Of a stretch of 64,000 nucleotides of DNA, positions 27,056 to 36,114 are shown piece after piece. The notes beneath the pieces were generated by a model that saw nothing but the letters and a program-made list of their open reading frames with translations, had not been told where the DNA came from and made no database searches. The stretch is from Methylocystis silviterrae (GTDB lineage Bacteria; Pseudomonadota; Alphaproteobacteria; Rhizobiales; Beijerinckiaceae), in the NCBI RefSeq assembly GCF_013350005.1, contig NZ_JABVWW010000002.1, positions 248,001 to 312,000 of the forward strand. Direction: 5' to 3'. Each line of letters begins with the position of its first letter. Position 1 is the stretch's first letter. The position numbers were made by a program, and so were the translations under genes.

Positions 27056-28894
27056 ATGTTCAGCGCCCGTTCTTTCTTCCATTCGATCGCCGAAGCTCCC
27101 GCCGCGAAGACCGCGGAACGACTGCCGGAATGGAATCTCGCCGATCTTTATCCGGGGGTCGATTCTCCCCAGGTCGCGTCCGATCTCGCCAAGGCCGCGC
27201 AGGAGGTTGCGCAATTCGGCAAGGATTATCGCGGCCAGCTAGAGTCGCTGGCGAAAGCCCCGGACGCCAGCGTCAAGCTTGGCGAGGCGCTGGCGCGCTA
27301 CGAGGCGCTGCAGGACTTGCTCGGGCGACTGATGTCCTTCGCCGGCCTGCTCTATAGCGGCGACACCACCGATCCGGCGCGCGCGAAATTCTATGGCGAC
27401 GTGCAGGAGAAGGTCACCAACGCTTCGGCGCAGCTCCTGTTTTTTCAGCTTGAGCTCAATCGGATGGACGACGCCACGCTGATGGCCGCGGCCAGCAAGG
27501 AGCCGCTTTCGCGCTGGAAGCCGTGGCTCGAAGACATCCGCAAGGAGAAGCCCTACGAACTCGAGGACAAGCTGGAAGAGCTGTTCCACGAGAAATATAT
27601 CTCCGGCGCGGCCGCCTGGAATCGTCTTTTCGACGAGACCATCGCCGGGCTGCGCTTCAAGGTCGCGGGCGAGGAGCTCGCGATCGAGCCCGTGCTCAAT
27701 CTGATGCAGGATTCGCGCGAAGAGACGCGCCGCGAAGCGGCGCAGGCGATCGGCGTGACGCTCAAAAACAATCTGCGCACCTTCTCGCTCATCACCAATA
27801 CTTTGGCGAAGGACAAGGAAATCTCGGATCGCTGGCGCGGCTTCCAGGACGTCGCCGATTCGCGCCATCTCTCCAACCGCGTCGAACGTGAGGTCGTCGA
27901 GGCGCTCGCGCAAGCGGTGGAGACTGCGCATCCCCGCTTGTCGCATCGCTATTACAAGCTCAAGGCGAAATGGTTCGGCAAGGACGCGCTCGACTATTGG
28001 GATCGCAGCGCGCCGCTGCCGTCGACGCCGGCCAAACGCTATTCCTGGCCCGAGGCGCGCGAAATCGTGCTCAACGCTTACGACGGATTTGCGCCGCGCA
28101 TGGCGGAGATCGCCGGGCGCTTCTTTGAGAAGAACTGGATCGACGCGCCGGTGCGGCCGGGCAAGGCGCCGGGCGCCTTCTCACATCCGACCGTGCCCTC
28201 CGCGCATCCCTATGTGCTGCTGAATTTTCAAGGAAAGACGCGGGACGTGATGACGCTCGCGCATGAACTCGGCCATGGCGTGCATCAGGTGCTTGCGGCG
28301 CGACAGGGCGCCTTGATGGCGCCGACCCCGCTGACGCTCGCGGAGACGGCGTCCGTCTTCGGCGAAATGCTCACCTTCCGCGCGCTCATCGCGCAAGCGT
28401 CGGATAAGGCGCAAAAGCGGGCGCTGCTCGCCTCCAAGGTGGAGGACATGCTCAACACCGTGGTGCGGCAGATGGCGTTCTACGCCTTCGAACGAAAGGT
28501 GCATAACGCGCGACGCGAAGGCGAGCTGACCGCAGATCAGATCTGCGAATTATGGATGAGCGTGCAGGCCGAAAGCTTTGGTCCTTCGATCCGCCTGGGC
28601 CCCGGCTATGAAACCTTCTGGGCCTATATCCCGCATTTCATCCATTCGCCGTTCTATGTCTACGCCTATGCGTTCGGCGATTGCTTGGTGAATTCGCTCT
28701 ACGGCGTTTATCAAAAGGCGCATGAAGGATTCGCCGAGCGCTATTTCGCTTTGCTCGAGGCAGGCGGCGCCAAGCCTTACAATGAGCTTCTCAAGCCCTT
28801 CGGATTGGACGCGCGGGATCCGGCGTTCTGGAACATCGGCCTTGAAATGATCGAGGGCCTGATTGCGGAACTCGAGGCGATGGAGGACGCTTAG
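27056..28894 (+). CDS. pepF: Oligoendopeptidase F, M3 family
   Basis: 612-residue cytoplasmic zinc metallopeptidase that cuts short peptides. The zinc motif HELGH (His403, Glu404, His407) sits in LAHELGHGVHQ, with the downstream third ligand in the TLAETASVFGE segment. The length fits the PepF/M3B group. I chose the ATG at 27056 because the upstream extension to 26969 is Arg/Ser-rich and unlike the family. A dispersed repeat begins immediately after its stop. Confidence 0.92.
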   Translation: MFSARSFFHSIAEAPAAKTAERLPEWNLADLYPGVDSPQVASDLAKAAQEVAQFGKDYRGQLESLAKAPDASVKLGEALARYEALQDLLGRLMSFAGLLYSGDTTDPARAKFYGDVQEKVTNASAQLLFFQLELNRMDDATLMAAASKEPLSRWKPWLEDIRKEKPYELEDKLEELFHEKYISGAAAWNRLFDETIAGLRFKVAGEELAIEPVLNLMQDSREETRREAAQAIGVTLKNNLRTFSLITNTLAKDKEISDRWRGFQDVADSRHLSNRVEREVVEALAQAVETAHPRLSHRYYKLKAKWFGKDALDYWDRSAPLPSTPAKRYSWPEAREIVLNAYDGFAPRMAEIAGRFFEKNWIDAPVRPGKAPGAFSHPTVPSAHPYVLLNFQGKTRDVMTLAHELGHGVHQVLAARQGALMAPTPLTLAETASVFGEMLTFRALIAQASDKAQKRALLASKVEDMLNTVVRQMAFYAFERKVHNARREGELTADQICELWMSVQAESFGPSIRLGPGYETFWAYIPHFIHSPFYVYAYAFGDCLVNSLYGVYQKAHEGFAERYFALLEAGGAKPYNELLKPFGLDARDPAFWNIGLEMIEGLIAELEAMEDA

Positions 28895-28895
28895 A

Positions 28896-29000
28896 GCGCT
28901 TCCCGGTCACATGGAATCATGTGATGAATTGCTCAAAATCAAAATGTTGGAGCAGGTTCTCATCGAAAAGGACTGTCAACTTTTTCGGAACCGGCTCTAA
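28896..29000 (-). repeat. Dispersed intergenic repeat, copy 2
   Basis: Same element as 13580-13683 in opposite orientation, with the same long hairpin and AT-rich tail. Differences are a few bases in the stem and about six near the end. It begins within two bases of the pepF stop codon, as copy 1 does for the kinase gene. Confidence 0.85.
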
Positions 29001-29030
29001 TCGGCGCGATACGGCACGCGCGCCAAACAA

Positions 29031-29055
29031 AAAACGCCGGCGTTGAGCCGGCGTT
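29031..29055 (-). terminator. Rho-independent terminator of the 29087 gene
   Basis: AACGCCGGC (29033-29041) pairs with GCCGGCGTT (29047-29055) across a 5-base loop. Read on the minus strand it is followed by TTTTTTGTTT. Confidence 0.82.
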
Positions 29056-29086
29056 TGTTGCTTGAGAAGCTGTTGTCAGGCGTCGC

Positions 29087-29458
29087 TTAATTCTGGCCGC
29101 CCCTGATCACGATTTTTTCGCCGTCGCAGACGGCTTCGCCCATGTACACGTTATGGGCGCCCTCGACGGGCTTGCCGGTCCATACGCAATTCTTCTTGGA
29201 ATCGGTGCGGTCCAAGAGTTTGAGCGTGTAAACGCCGCCGGTGAGTTCGCCTTCAAGCTTGTAGGTCAGCACGGAGCCGTTATCGAGCTGCATTTCGCTC
29301 TTGCCCGTAACCTTGTCGCCTTCCGTCGCGACAGTCCAGGTGCCCTGCGCGCGCTTGATGCCCGCCTTATTTGCTTCGGTCACATTCCACTGCGCGGCAT
29401 AGGCCGATGCGCTAAAGGCGGCGGCGGCAAGGGCCGTCGTCAAAGCAAGCTTGATCAT
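29087..29458 (-). CDS. Small exported protein of unknown function
   Basis: 123 residues. A signal peptide ends AYA (about residue 22), then a compact beta-rich domain. There are two Cys residues (KKNCVWTG and EAVCDGEK) that could form a disulfide. I know no named family. The ATG at 29458 has GGGAGC nine bases upstream, which decides against the in-frame ATG at 29473. It has its own terminator, so it is likely monocistronic. Confidence 0.8.
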   Translation of the reverse strand: MIKLALTTALAAAAFSASAYAAQWNVTEANKAGIKRAQGTWTVATEGDKVTGKSEMQLDNGSVLTYKLEGELTGGVYTLKLLDRTDSKKNCVWTGKPVEGAHNVYMGEAVCDGEKIVIRGGQN

Positions 29459-29659
29459 TTGTTGTGCTCCCATAAAGTGTTGTGATGAGCAGCATATCGG
29501 CCGCAGTCCAACTGGGGCTCGTGAAATGCGGCTATCAAGCCTTTTTGCGTCCGTGCGCTTTGGCGCGCGAACGACGGCGGAACATCGCGTGATATCGCGC
29601 GAGATGTCAATTTATTTTCGCCTTAGCTAACGTTAAGCGTTCGATGTAAGGGACGTCAA

Positions 29660-30328
29660 ATGTTCGAAGAAAAAGCCTGGCGTCGCGTGGACGACTATAT
29701 CGGCGCGGCGCTGATTTCCAAAGAAGAAGCGCAGGAGGAAACGCTTGCGGCAAATGCGCGCGCTGGCCTGCCCGCGATCGATGTTTCGCCGCCGCAAGGC
29801 AAATTGCTGCATCTGCTCGCCTGCGCGATCGGCGCAAGACGCGTTCTCGAAGTCGGGACGCTTGGAGGCTACTCGACGACCTGGCTGGCGCGGGCGGTGG
29901 GCGAGGGCGGCAAGGTCGTCACCTTCGAAGTCGATGCGCGACACGCCGAGGTCGCTCGCGCCAATATCGCCCGCGAAGGCATGAGCGCGCGCGTCGATCT
30001 GCGCGTCGGCCCCGCGCTCGAAATGTTGCCGCGGCTTGAATCAGAGCGGGCGCAGCCTTTCGATCTTGCCTTCATCGACGCCGACAAGCCCAACAACGCC
30101 GCCTATTTCGATTATGCGCTGAAGCTGTCGCGTCCCGGAGCGCTGATCATCGTCGACAATGTCGTGCGCGAGGGCGCCGTCGCCGACCCTTCGAAGACCG
30201 ATGGCGGCGCGCTCGGGGCGCGCGCGCTGTTTGACGCCGTCGCCGCGGAAGGGCGGGTCGAAGCGACGGCGGTGCAAACCGTCGGCGCTAAGGGTTGGGA
30301 TGGATTTCTGATCGCGCGCGTCAAATAG
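29660..30328 (+). CDS. Class I SAM-dependent O-methyltransferase
   Basis: 222 residues, the size and motif order of the CCoAMT/COMT-like family 3 methyltransferases: VLEVGTLGGYSTTWLA (SAM motif I), VTFEVDARH, FDLAFIDADKPNN with the metal-binding Asp pair, and IIVDNVVREG. These enzymes methylate catechol-like hydroxyls with a divalent metal. Substrate unknown. There is no strong ribosome binding site before the ATG. It is convergent with the next gene. Confidence 0.9.
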   Translation: MFEEKAWRRVDDYIGAALISKEEAQEETLAANARAGLPAIDVSPPQGKLLHLLACAIGARRVLEVGTLGGYSTTWLARAVGEGGKVVTFEVDARHAEVARANIAREGMSARVDLRVGPALEMLPRLESERAQPFDLAFIDADKPNNAAYFDYALKLSRPGALIIVDNVVREGAVADPSKTDGGALGARALFDAVAAEGRVEATAVQTVGAKGWDGFLIARVK

Positions 30329-30337
30329 GACGCCTCG

Positions 30338-30799
30338 TCAGCCCCCTTCAGACGCTCTGTCGAACGCCCGCTTGCCGCGCCGCTTGCGGGGCAAGGGCGC
30401 GCCGTCGGCTCCGAAGAAGGCTGCTTCGACCTGGTTGCCGCTGTCGTCATAGCGCCAGGAGATACGCGCCGCGCCAAGATCCTTGCGGATCGTCGGCTTA
30501 CCTTCGGCGTTGAAATAGGCCTCCTCGACCTGATTGCCCTTGGCGTCATAGAAGCGCGCCACCCTGGCTGCGCCCAGGCTTTTGCGCTTCATTGGCCGCC
30601 CGTCGGGGTCGAAATAGGTCTCGACGACCTCCACCCGTCCGCGCGTCGGCGCCGGGGCCGCGATGGCTTCAGGCGCGACGCGGATGTCGCCGTCGCTCGC
30701 GGCGGTCAGCTTCCCGCTCTGAGAGCAGCGCCGTTCTCCCGAGGCGGCGCTGCGCGCCCGCTTAACGAGGCGCGGCGCCAAATGAGTTTTCTGTTCCAT
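30338..30799 (-). CDS. Protein with three YFDxxGxPxxRKxLGAAR-type repeats
   Basis: 153 residues from the ATG at 30799; an in-frame start at 30889 would add an unlikely basic leader. After a basic N-terminus there are three units of about 33 residues, each of the form E(T/A)YF(D/N)xxGxPxxRKxLGAARxxxxYDxxGNQVE, the last one degenerate. The repeat resembles YD/MORN-like beta-hairpin repeats only loosely. It ends with a very basic RKRRGKRAFDR tail. No function assigned. Confidence 0.65.
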   Translation of the reverse strand: MEQKTHLAPRLVKRARSAASGERRCSQSGKLTAASDGDIRVAPEAIAAPAPTRGRVEVVETYFDPDGRPMKRKSLGAARVARFYDAKGNQVEEAYFNAEGKPTIRKDLGAARISWRYDDSGNQVEAAFFGADGAPLPRKRRGKRAFDRASEGG

Positions 30800-30971
30800 G
30801 ATCCCAAATCGCTGCGCGGTCCGATGGCTTGTCGCAACCGCCAGTCTGAGAACTGAGCGGCGCGTGCTCTCTGCGATGCACGCTGACAAACGACGGATAC
30901 GCTGGTCTGACTCTCCCCCGCCGGCGGCATGCCGACATGTCGGGCGTGACGCCGCAATGCTGCGGCAAGCG

Positions 30972-31367
30972 TCAGATCAGGACGGGAGGAGCGCGGGAGC
31001 CGAGCGGCGGGGTCGACGCCTCTGGAAGACGAGATGTCTCGTCAAAGGCCAGTCCGATCGTCGAATAGGACGCGGCCGGAGGCGTCTCGCCGATGAATGG
31101 CGAGGCGGCGGTCGCGCCTCCGAGCGATGCGCAATGCACGACGCAACAGACGTCGCCGTGCCGCGCCGGACGTGCGGGCGTCGCGGGATCTCCGGAAAGC
31201 GGTCCGGAAGCCTTGCTAAAGCAGATCGTGTTGGCGAAGAGGCCCGAACCGCGTCCGCTGAACGAAACGCCGACGGCGAGGCCCTGCAAAACAAACAGAT
31301 AGGCGACGAGCAGCGTGACTGCCGTCGAACCGTACTGCGATGTTTTGACTTCGCTGCGCGCGCTCAT
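30972..31367 (-). CDS. Small membrane-linked hypothetical protein with a CC..C motif
   Basis: 131 residues. One hydrophobic segment (about 16-35) is followed by a soluble region with VCCVVHCASLGG. The pattern of a helix and a CCxxxC near a His is reminiscent of DUF2946-like proteins, but the similarity is weak. The C-terminus is Pro/Ser-rich. The ATG is at 31367. Convergent with nothing nearby; the gap to the repeat protein gene (30800-30971) holds no gene. Confidence 0.5.
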   Translation of the reverse strand: MSARSEVKTSQYGSTAVTLLVAYLFVLQGLAVGVSFSGRGSGLFANTICFSKASGPLSGDPATPARPARHGDVCCVVHCASLGGATAASPFIGETPPAASYSTIGLAFDETSRLPEASTPPLGSRAPPVLI

Positions 31368-31451
31368 AGCCCGTCGAAGCTATTCACTGATCTTGTTAAG
31401 GTCAATGGCGCCGCCGCGCGCCGGCGGCGATTAAAGGTTTCGCGTCCGAAG

Positions 31452-32516
31452 TCAGGGGGTCCAGGGCCCCTCGGCTTCCGACGCGCGCTCGTACGCCTTT
31501 TGCGCTTCGATGGCGTCGAACAGAGCGCGGAGCGCTTCCCTGACGCCGGCGCCGCTCGCCGACGAAAGGAGCAAGGGCGCCGGATGGCGCTCGTGCGTCT
31601 CGGGCCCGGCGGCGGCGATCGCCCGCTTCAGCCGCTCCCGCTGCTTCTTGAGATGATCCGCGTCGACCGCATCGATCTTTGAAAGCGCGACGATTTCCGG
31701 TTTCTCGGCGAGACCGGCGCCATAGGCGGCGAGTTCGCCGCGGACGATCTTGTAATCCTTGCCGGCATGTTCTCCGGTCGCGTCGATAAGATGCAGGAGC
31801 GCCCGGCATCGCTCGACATGGCCCAGAAAGCGGTCGCCGAGGCCGTGGCCTTCATGTGCGCCCTCAATCAGACCCGGGATGTCCGCCAGAACGAGCTCCC
31901 TTTCGTCGCTGCGCACGACGCCAAGTCCGGGATGAAGCGTCGTAAAGGGATAGTCGGCGATCTTGGGCTTCGCCGCCGTCACCGTCGCCAGGAATGTCGA
32001 CTTGCCGGCGTTGGGCAGGCCAATCAGCCCCGCGTCGGCGATGAGTTTCAGCCGCAGGATGATGGTGCGCTCCTGGCCCTCGAGTCCCGGATTGGCGCGC
32101 CGCGGCGCCCGATTGGTCGAGGTGGTGAAATGCGCGTTGCCGAAGCCGCCATTGCCGCCTTTGCAGATGACGACGCGCTGCCCGACCTCCGTCATGTCGG
32201 CGATGAGGGTTTCCCCATCCTCCTCGAAGATTTGCGTCCCGACGGGCACTTTCAGCACGGCGTCGGCGCCGCGCCCGCCGGCGCGGTTCTTGCCCATGCC
32301 GTGGCCGCCGGTCTTGGCTTTGAAGTGCTGCTGGTAGCGGTAATCGATCAGCGTATTCAGCCCGGCGACGCATTCGGCGACGACGTCGCCGCCGCGTCCG
32401 CCATCGCCGCCGTCCGGCCCGCCGAATTCGATGAACTTCTCGCGCCGAAAAGAGACGGATCCGGCGCCGCCGTCGCCGGAGCGGACAAAAACGCGGGCCT
32501 GGTCGAGGAATTTCAT
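31452..32516 (-). CDS. obgE: GTPase ObgE/CgtA
   Basis: 354-residue essential GTPase acting in 50S maturation, stringent response and growth control. An N-terminal Gly-rich Obg fold (1-158, [20 protein letters not shown]) precedes the G domain with G1 [10 protein letters not shown]3 [12 protein letters not shown] and G4 SKIDAVD. It ends the rplU-rpmA-GNAT-obgE operon, starting 7 bases after the GNAT stop. Confidence 0.97.
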   Translation of the reverse strand: MKFLDQARVFVRSGDGGAGSVSFRREKFIEFGGPDGGDGGRGGDVVAECVAGLNTLIDYRYQQHFKAKTGGHGMGKNRAGGRGADAVLKVPVGTQIFEEDGETLIADMTEVGQRVVICKGGNGGFGNAHFTTSTNRAPRRANPGLEGQERTIILRLKLIADAGLIGLPNAGKSTFLATVTAAKPKIADYPFTTLHPGLGVVRSDERELVLADIPGLIEGAHEGHGLGDRFLGHVERCRALLHLIDATGEHAGKDYKIVRGELAAYGAGLAEKPEIVALSKIDAVDADHLKKQRERLKRAIAAAGPETHERHPAPLLLSSASGAGVREALRALFDAIEAQKAYERASEAEGPWTP

Positions 32517-32523
32517 CTGCCGC

Positions 32524-33126
32524 TCACGGTGAAAAGAATCGCGGCCGGCGCGCGCCGAACAGCGTATGCGCTTCGCCGCGCTTTAATTCGAAAAGCTCGA
32601 CTTCCATTTCGCCGCCGCGCGCGGGCGCCGGCCGCATGCCGCGGCCCGTGCGGTGGAACCCGAGCTTCTCATGCACGTGCAACGAGGAGCGATTGTCCGG
32701 CCGCGCCGAGGAGACGATCCGATCCAGCGAGGTGATTCCGAAGGCGAGGTCGATGAGGGCCCTGGCCGCCTCGGTCGTATAGCCTTGTCCCCAATAGGGC
32801 TTGCCGAGCCAGAATCCGAACGTCGCCGAGCCGCGGCGGTCCGCGCCATGAAGGCTCACAAGCCCGATCGGCTCATTCGGCCTATGCTTGGGGGTGACGA
32901 CGAGATGGAGGCCGCCGCCGGCGCCGTTCTCCTCGCGCACCGATGCGATGAACGCGTCAGCGTCGTGCGGCGCGTAAGGATGCGGGATGCTGGCCGTCAT
33001 CAGCGCGACGTCGGGATCGCCGACGTGCTGGCGAATCTCGTCGGCGTCGGCGGCGCGCGGCCAACGCAGCCACAGTCGCTCAGTCTCGAGCCGGAAAACG
33101 TCGTCGCGGGTAATTTCGGGAAACAT
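32524..33126 (-). CDS. GNAT N-acetyltransferase (RimJ/RimL type)
   Basis: 200 residues. It has the family start [19 protein letters not shown], a central [22 protein letters not shown] acetyl-CoA region, and [25 protein letters not shown] near the end. Members acetylate protein N-termini or small molecules; the ribosomal operon context makes a ribosomal target plausible but unproven. The ATG at 33126 has GGAGC upstream; the in-frame start at 33162 is less likely. This gene between rpmA and obgE is a recurrent order in Hyphomicrobiales. Confidence 0.88.
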   Translation of the reverse strand: MFPEITRDDVFRLETERLWLRWPRAADADEIRQHVGDPDVALMTASIPHPYAPHDADAFIASVREENGAGGGLHLVVTPKHRPNEPIGLVSLHGADRRGSATFGFWLGKPYWGQGYTTEAARALIDLAFGITSLDRIVSSARPDNRSSLHVHEKLGFHRTGRGMRPAPARGGEMEVELFELKRGEAHTLFGARRPRFFSP

Positions 33127-33305
33127 TGATTGCTCCAAGCGACATCGGAAATATTGGCCCAAGAGCCTGAAAGGAGAGCGCTCCCCACTGGCCCTTCACG
33201 GCGCTTCCGGACATCTCGCCTGAAACGTTCCCGCCTGAATTCGCGAGAGAGGTAGTCGAGACGACTGTCCGCCGGAAGGCCGGCGGCGGGTCGTCCCCTA
33301 CCGCC

Positions 33306-33575
33306 TTACTCGGCTGCTGCGGCGGGCGCCGGCGCCACCGATACGCTGGCGCGTCCGCCGCTGGACTTGAATTCGACGACTCCTTCGACGAGCGCAAAAA
33401 GCGTGTGGTCCTTGCCCATGCCGACATTGCGGCCCGGGCGCCACTTCGTGCCGCGTTGGCGCACGATAATATTGCCGCCGATGACGGCTTCCCCGCCGAA
33501 TTTCTTGACGCCGAGGCGCCGGCCGTCCGAATCGCGGCCGTTGCGCGACGAGCCGCCTGCCTTTTTGTGAGCCAT
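33306..33575 (-). CDS. rpmA: 50S ribosomal protein L27
   Basis: 89 residues, start [20 protein letters not shown] as in bL27, with the core [22 protein letters not shown]. No N-terminal cleavage extension of the Firmicute type. A poly-Ala C-terminal tail is variable. It follows rplU by 64 bases. Confidence 0.97.
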   Translation of the reverse strand: MAHKKAGGSSRNGRDSDGRRLGVKKFGGEAVIGGNIIVRQRGTKWRPGRNVGMGKDHTLFALVEGVVEFKSSGGRASVSVAPAPAAAAE

Positions 33576-33639
33576 GGTCTTGCTCCGACTATCCTGCGCG
33601 GCGACTGGGCCGCTCGATTTCTATTACGCGAGAGGGCGA

Positions 33640-33948
33640 TCAGCTCTCGATCGCGGTGATTCTCACAAGCGTCAGGTCCTGACGATGGCCGCGCTTGCGC
33701 TTTGAATTCTGCCGACGACGCTTTTTGAAGGCGATCGACTTGGGGCTGCGGGTCTGCTCGGCGATCTCGCCGGAGACTTTCGCGCCGGCGATCGTCGGGG
33801 CGCCGACCTTCGGGCTGTCGCCGCCCAGCATGAGCACTTCGTCGAAAGTGACGGCGTCGCCCGGCGCGCCGTCGAGCGCCATGACGGTGATCACGTCCCC
33901 CGCGGCGACGCTATATTGCTTGCCGCCGGTTTTGATGACTGCGAACAT
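33640..33948 (-). CDS. rplU: 50S ribosomal protein L21
   Basis: 102 residues, full-length bL21 starting MFAVIKTGGKQYSV, with SIAFKKRRRQNSKRKRGHRQ, the family rRNA-binding segment. First gene of the rplU-rpmA-GNAT-obgE operon. The gap upstream (33949-34390) holds GC-rich leader hairpins near the gene, a CACGC microrepeat at about 34212-34227, and no gene I can support. Confidence 0.96.
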   Translation of the reverse strand: MFAVIKTGGKQYSVAAGDVITVMALDGAPGDAVTFDEVLMLGGDSPKVGAPTIAGAKVSGEIAEQTRSPKSIAFKKRRRQNSKRKRGHRQDLTLVRITAIES

Positions 33949-34390
33949 CTTTTTTTCCTGTGTTCGTCCCGACGCTGGCGTCTCCGCCGGCCGGCTTCTT
34001 GGCAGTTAGTGGCTTCGCCTCGAACTTGCGCCAGGCGCAAACGAAAAGCGCGGCGAAACCGCCGCGCCGAAGCGACGTTCATCTACCCTTCAAAGCCGGC
34101 GACTGTCAATATGTGGGGCGGAGGGGCGATGGATCAGTTTGAATTTCAGATTTGGGTAAAAACAGAACTTTTGCTGGCAGGGGGGCCGCTTCGCGCCAGA
34201 AGCAGACGCCACGCCACGCCACGCCGATCGGCGAGGGTGAGTGAAATATGGAATAGGATCCGTCAAGAGCGGTGGCGCGCGCGATGGGCACAGCCGGTAC
34301 GGGAGCGGAATCGCAGCTGGGTTGGCCTCGTATGTTGACCATGAGCTGGCCTGCCCATCAAAAAAGAGGCCGGGGCGCTGTAGATTTCAA

Positions 34391-35086
34391 TTAAGATTGG
34401 CCTTCTGTCGAATCGAGACTCGTCGCGATCCAGATGACGTGCCGGGCGCCACCACGTTGGCCGTTGGCGCGCACCTTGACTTCATCCACGTGGAACCCGG
34501 CTTTGCGGAGGCGCGACGCGAAATTCCGATCCGGCCCCGATGACCAGACGGCCAACACCCCATCATGGCGCAGCGCCTTGCGGGCCGCCCTCAATCCCTC
34601 GATATCGTAAAGTCCGTCATTGGCTTCGCGAGTCAGGCCCTCGGGTCCATTATCGACATCGAGAAGGATTGCGTCATACGTCGAGCGGCCAGACCGGATC
34701 AGGCGTCCAACATCCGCTTCCTCGATGCTGACGCGCGGATCCGTCAGGCTGGCGCCGAAGACTTCCGCCATCGGACCGCGCGCCCAGTCCACGACCGCCG
34801 GAATGAGTTCGGCGACAACGATCCGCGCTTTCGCGCCAAGGACGGTGAGCGCGGCGCGCAGAGTGAAGCCCATCCCCAGCCCGCCAATCAGAACACGCGG
34901 CTGTGGGCGCGCCTGAATTCGCTCGCAAGAGAGCGTGGCGAGCGCCTCCTCCGAGCCACTGAGGCGACTGTTCATCAGTTCGATATTGCCCAGCGTGATC
35001 GAGAATTCTGCTCCGCGACGCTTGAGGCGGAGTTCGCCCTCGCCGCCCGGTATCGGCGTTGTGTCGAGCAGGGTCCAGGGAATCAC
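34391..35086 (-). CDS. Spermidine-synthase-like methyltransferase-fold protein
   Basis: 231 residues. The Rossmann core has VLIGGLGMGFTLRAAL, VVAELIPAVVDWARG and AILLDVDNGPEGLT, as in the spermidine synthase superfamily. The full N-terminal tetramerisation domain of SpeE is reduced, so true polyamine synthesis is not certain. The start chosen is GTG 35086, which sits 7-8 bases after GGAG; the upstream in-frame GTG at 35095 overlaps that site. It stands alone. Confidence 0.8.
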   Translation of the reverse strand: MIPWTLLDTTPIPGGEGELRLKRRGAEFSITLGNIELMNSRLSGSEEALATLSCERIQARPQPRVLIGGLGMGFTLRAALTVLGAKARIVVAELIPAVVDWARGPMAEVFGASLTDPRVSIEEADVGRLIRSGRSTYDAILLDVDNGPEGLTREANDGLYDIEGLRAARKALRHDGVLAVWSSGPDRNFASRLRKAGFHVDEVKVRANGQRGGARHVIWIATSLDSTEGQS

Positions 35087-35251
35087 TGATAACACTCCGT
35101 TTCATTGGGAAGCGCTTCATGCGACTTGGCTTCCAGGTCGAAGCGCACGACTAAAAATCGGCTAAAAGCCGCCCGTCGAGAATGGTCCCTAAGGGTCAAA
35201 TCAAGCCATTCATCCGCCACTCGGTGGGGGAGAGGCTGGAGTTCGAACCCT

Positions 35252-35626
35252 TCACGAAAAATGGCGCAGCAGCGACAGGCCGGCGAGGAGGCCGGCGACC
35301 GCAAGTCCGACCGACGCCACGACATAGAGCGTCGCCATCGCCAGTTCGCCGCGTTCGTAAAGCAAAACCGTCTCGAGCGAGAACGCCGAAAAGGTGGTGA
35401 AGCCTCCAAGGATCCCGGTCGTGAGGAACAGACGCCAGTTCTGCGACGCCTCGCCCTGGAAGGCGAAATAACCGACGATCACGCCCATCAGGAACGAGCC
35501 GAGCACGTTCACGGCCAGCGTCCCGAATGGAAAACCGACGCCGATCAGTCGGGCAAGAAGAAGGTTGACCCCGTGGCGCGCGGCCGCGGCCAGTCCCCCG
35601 CCAGCAAATACGATGAAGAAGCCCAT
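35252..35626 (-). CDS. crcB: Fluoride exporter CrcB/Fluc
   Basis: 124 residues, four membrane helices, full length for the dual-topology Fluc channel family. Seen: GGGLAAAARHGVN, the fluoride-path GTLAVNVLGSFLMG segment with its conserved Asn, and TTGILGGFTTFSAFSLE with the pore Phe pair. It expels fluoride from the cytoplasm. AAAGGA lies upstream of the ATG, and a fluoride riboswitch occupies the leader. Confidence 0.95.
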   Translation of the reverse strand: MGFFIVFAGGGLAAAARHGVNLLLARLIGVGFPFGTLAVNVLGSFLMGVIVGYFAFQGEASQNWRLFLTTGILGGFTTFSAFSLETVLLYERGELAMATLYVVASVGLAVAGLLAGLSLLRHFS

Positions 35627-35713
35627 GACGTCGTCCTTTCCAACAAGCGGACGACAAACATGCTGCGGCAGGCGGCGTTTTAGGCGCGCTCCTCCCGCAG
35701 GACGCGCGTCCTT

Positions 35714-35770
35714 GCGGCAGGAGCCATCAGCCTCATCAGGCGGTTATCGGGAGCCCCATCCCGGGAGCCA
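35714..35770 (-). promoter_or_regulatory. Fluoride riboswitch (crcB motif)
   Basis: On the minus strand the leader reads GGCTCCCGGGATGGGGCTCC, then ATAACCGCC and GGCTGATGGCTCCTGCC. These are the conserved aptamer blocks of the crcB motif (GAUGG, UAACCGC and CUGAUGGCUCCU). A strong hairpin (about 35698-35720) overlaps the 3' end and could be the expression platform. It lies about 90 bases before crcB, so fluoride should turn crcB on. Confidence 0.88.
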
Positions 35771-35855
35771 GCTTAGTCGAGCCGGCGCAAACGATCAACC
35801 GGCCGCCGCCGCCGTCAGGGCTTCGAACTCTGGTTAATTTCAGCTCACTCTCAGC

Positions 35856-35993
35856 CGTCATGCCCGGCCTTGTGCCGGGCATCCACGCCGGTCAACCGCG
35901 AAACGCATCGCGCGGAGACGGTAGGTTCGGCTCATATCCTCACATTTGCCTCGCGTCATCGCGTGGATGGCCGCGACAAGCGCGGCCATGACG
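35856..35993. repeat. Palindromic repeat pair
   Basis: GTCATGCCCGGCCTTGTGCC at the left and CGTGGATGGCCGCG...GCGGCCATGACG at the right form two hairpins in inverted arrangement with a 60-base spacer. Similar units are common in related genomes. A short related hairpin is at 43562-43583. Confidence 0.75.
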
Positions 35994-36114
35994 CGGCGAG
36001 ATGACCCCTCGTTAACCTGGATTCGGGGCCCTGCAGTCGCCGTCGCCCGAGGGGGAACGCTCGCCGGCTGTAGGCGTTATCCCACCGTTACGAAAGCATT
36101 TTTGGTGAATTGCT

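Noticed and set aside
35225-35260. tRNA-like GTTCGAAC sequence
   Set aside because: No acceptor stem, anticodon arm or CCA end can be drawn around it.
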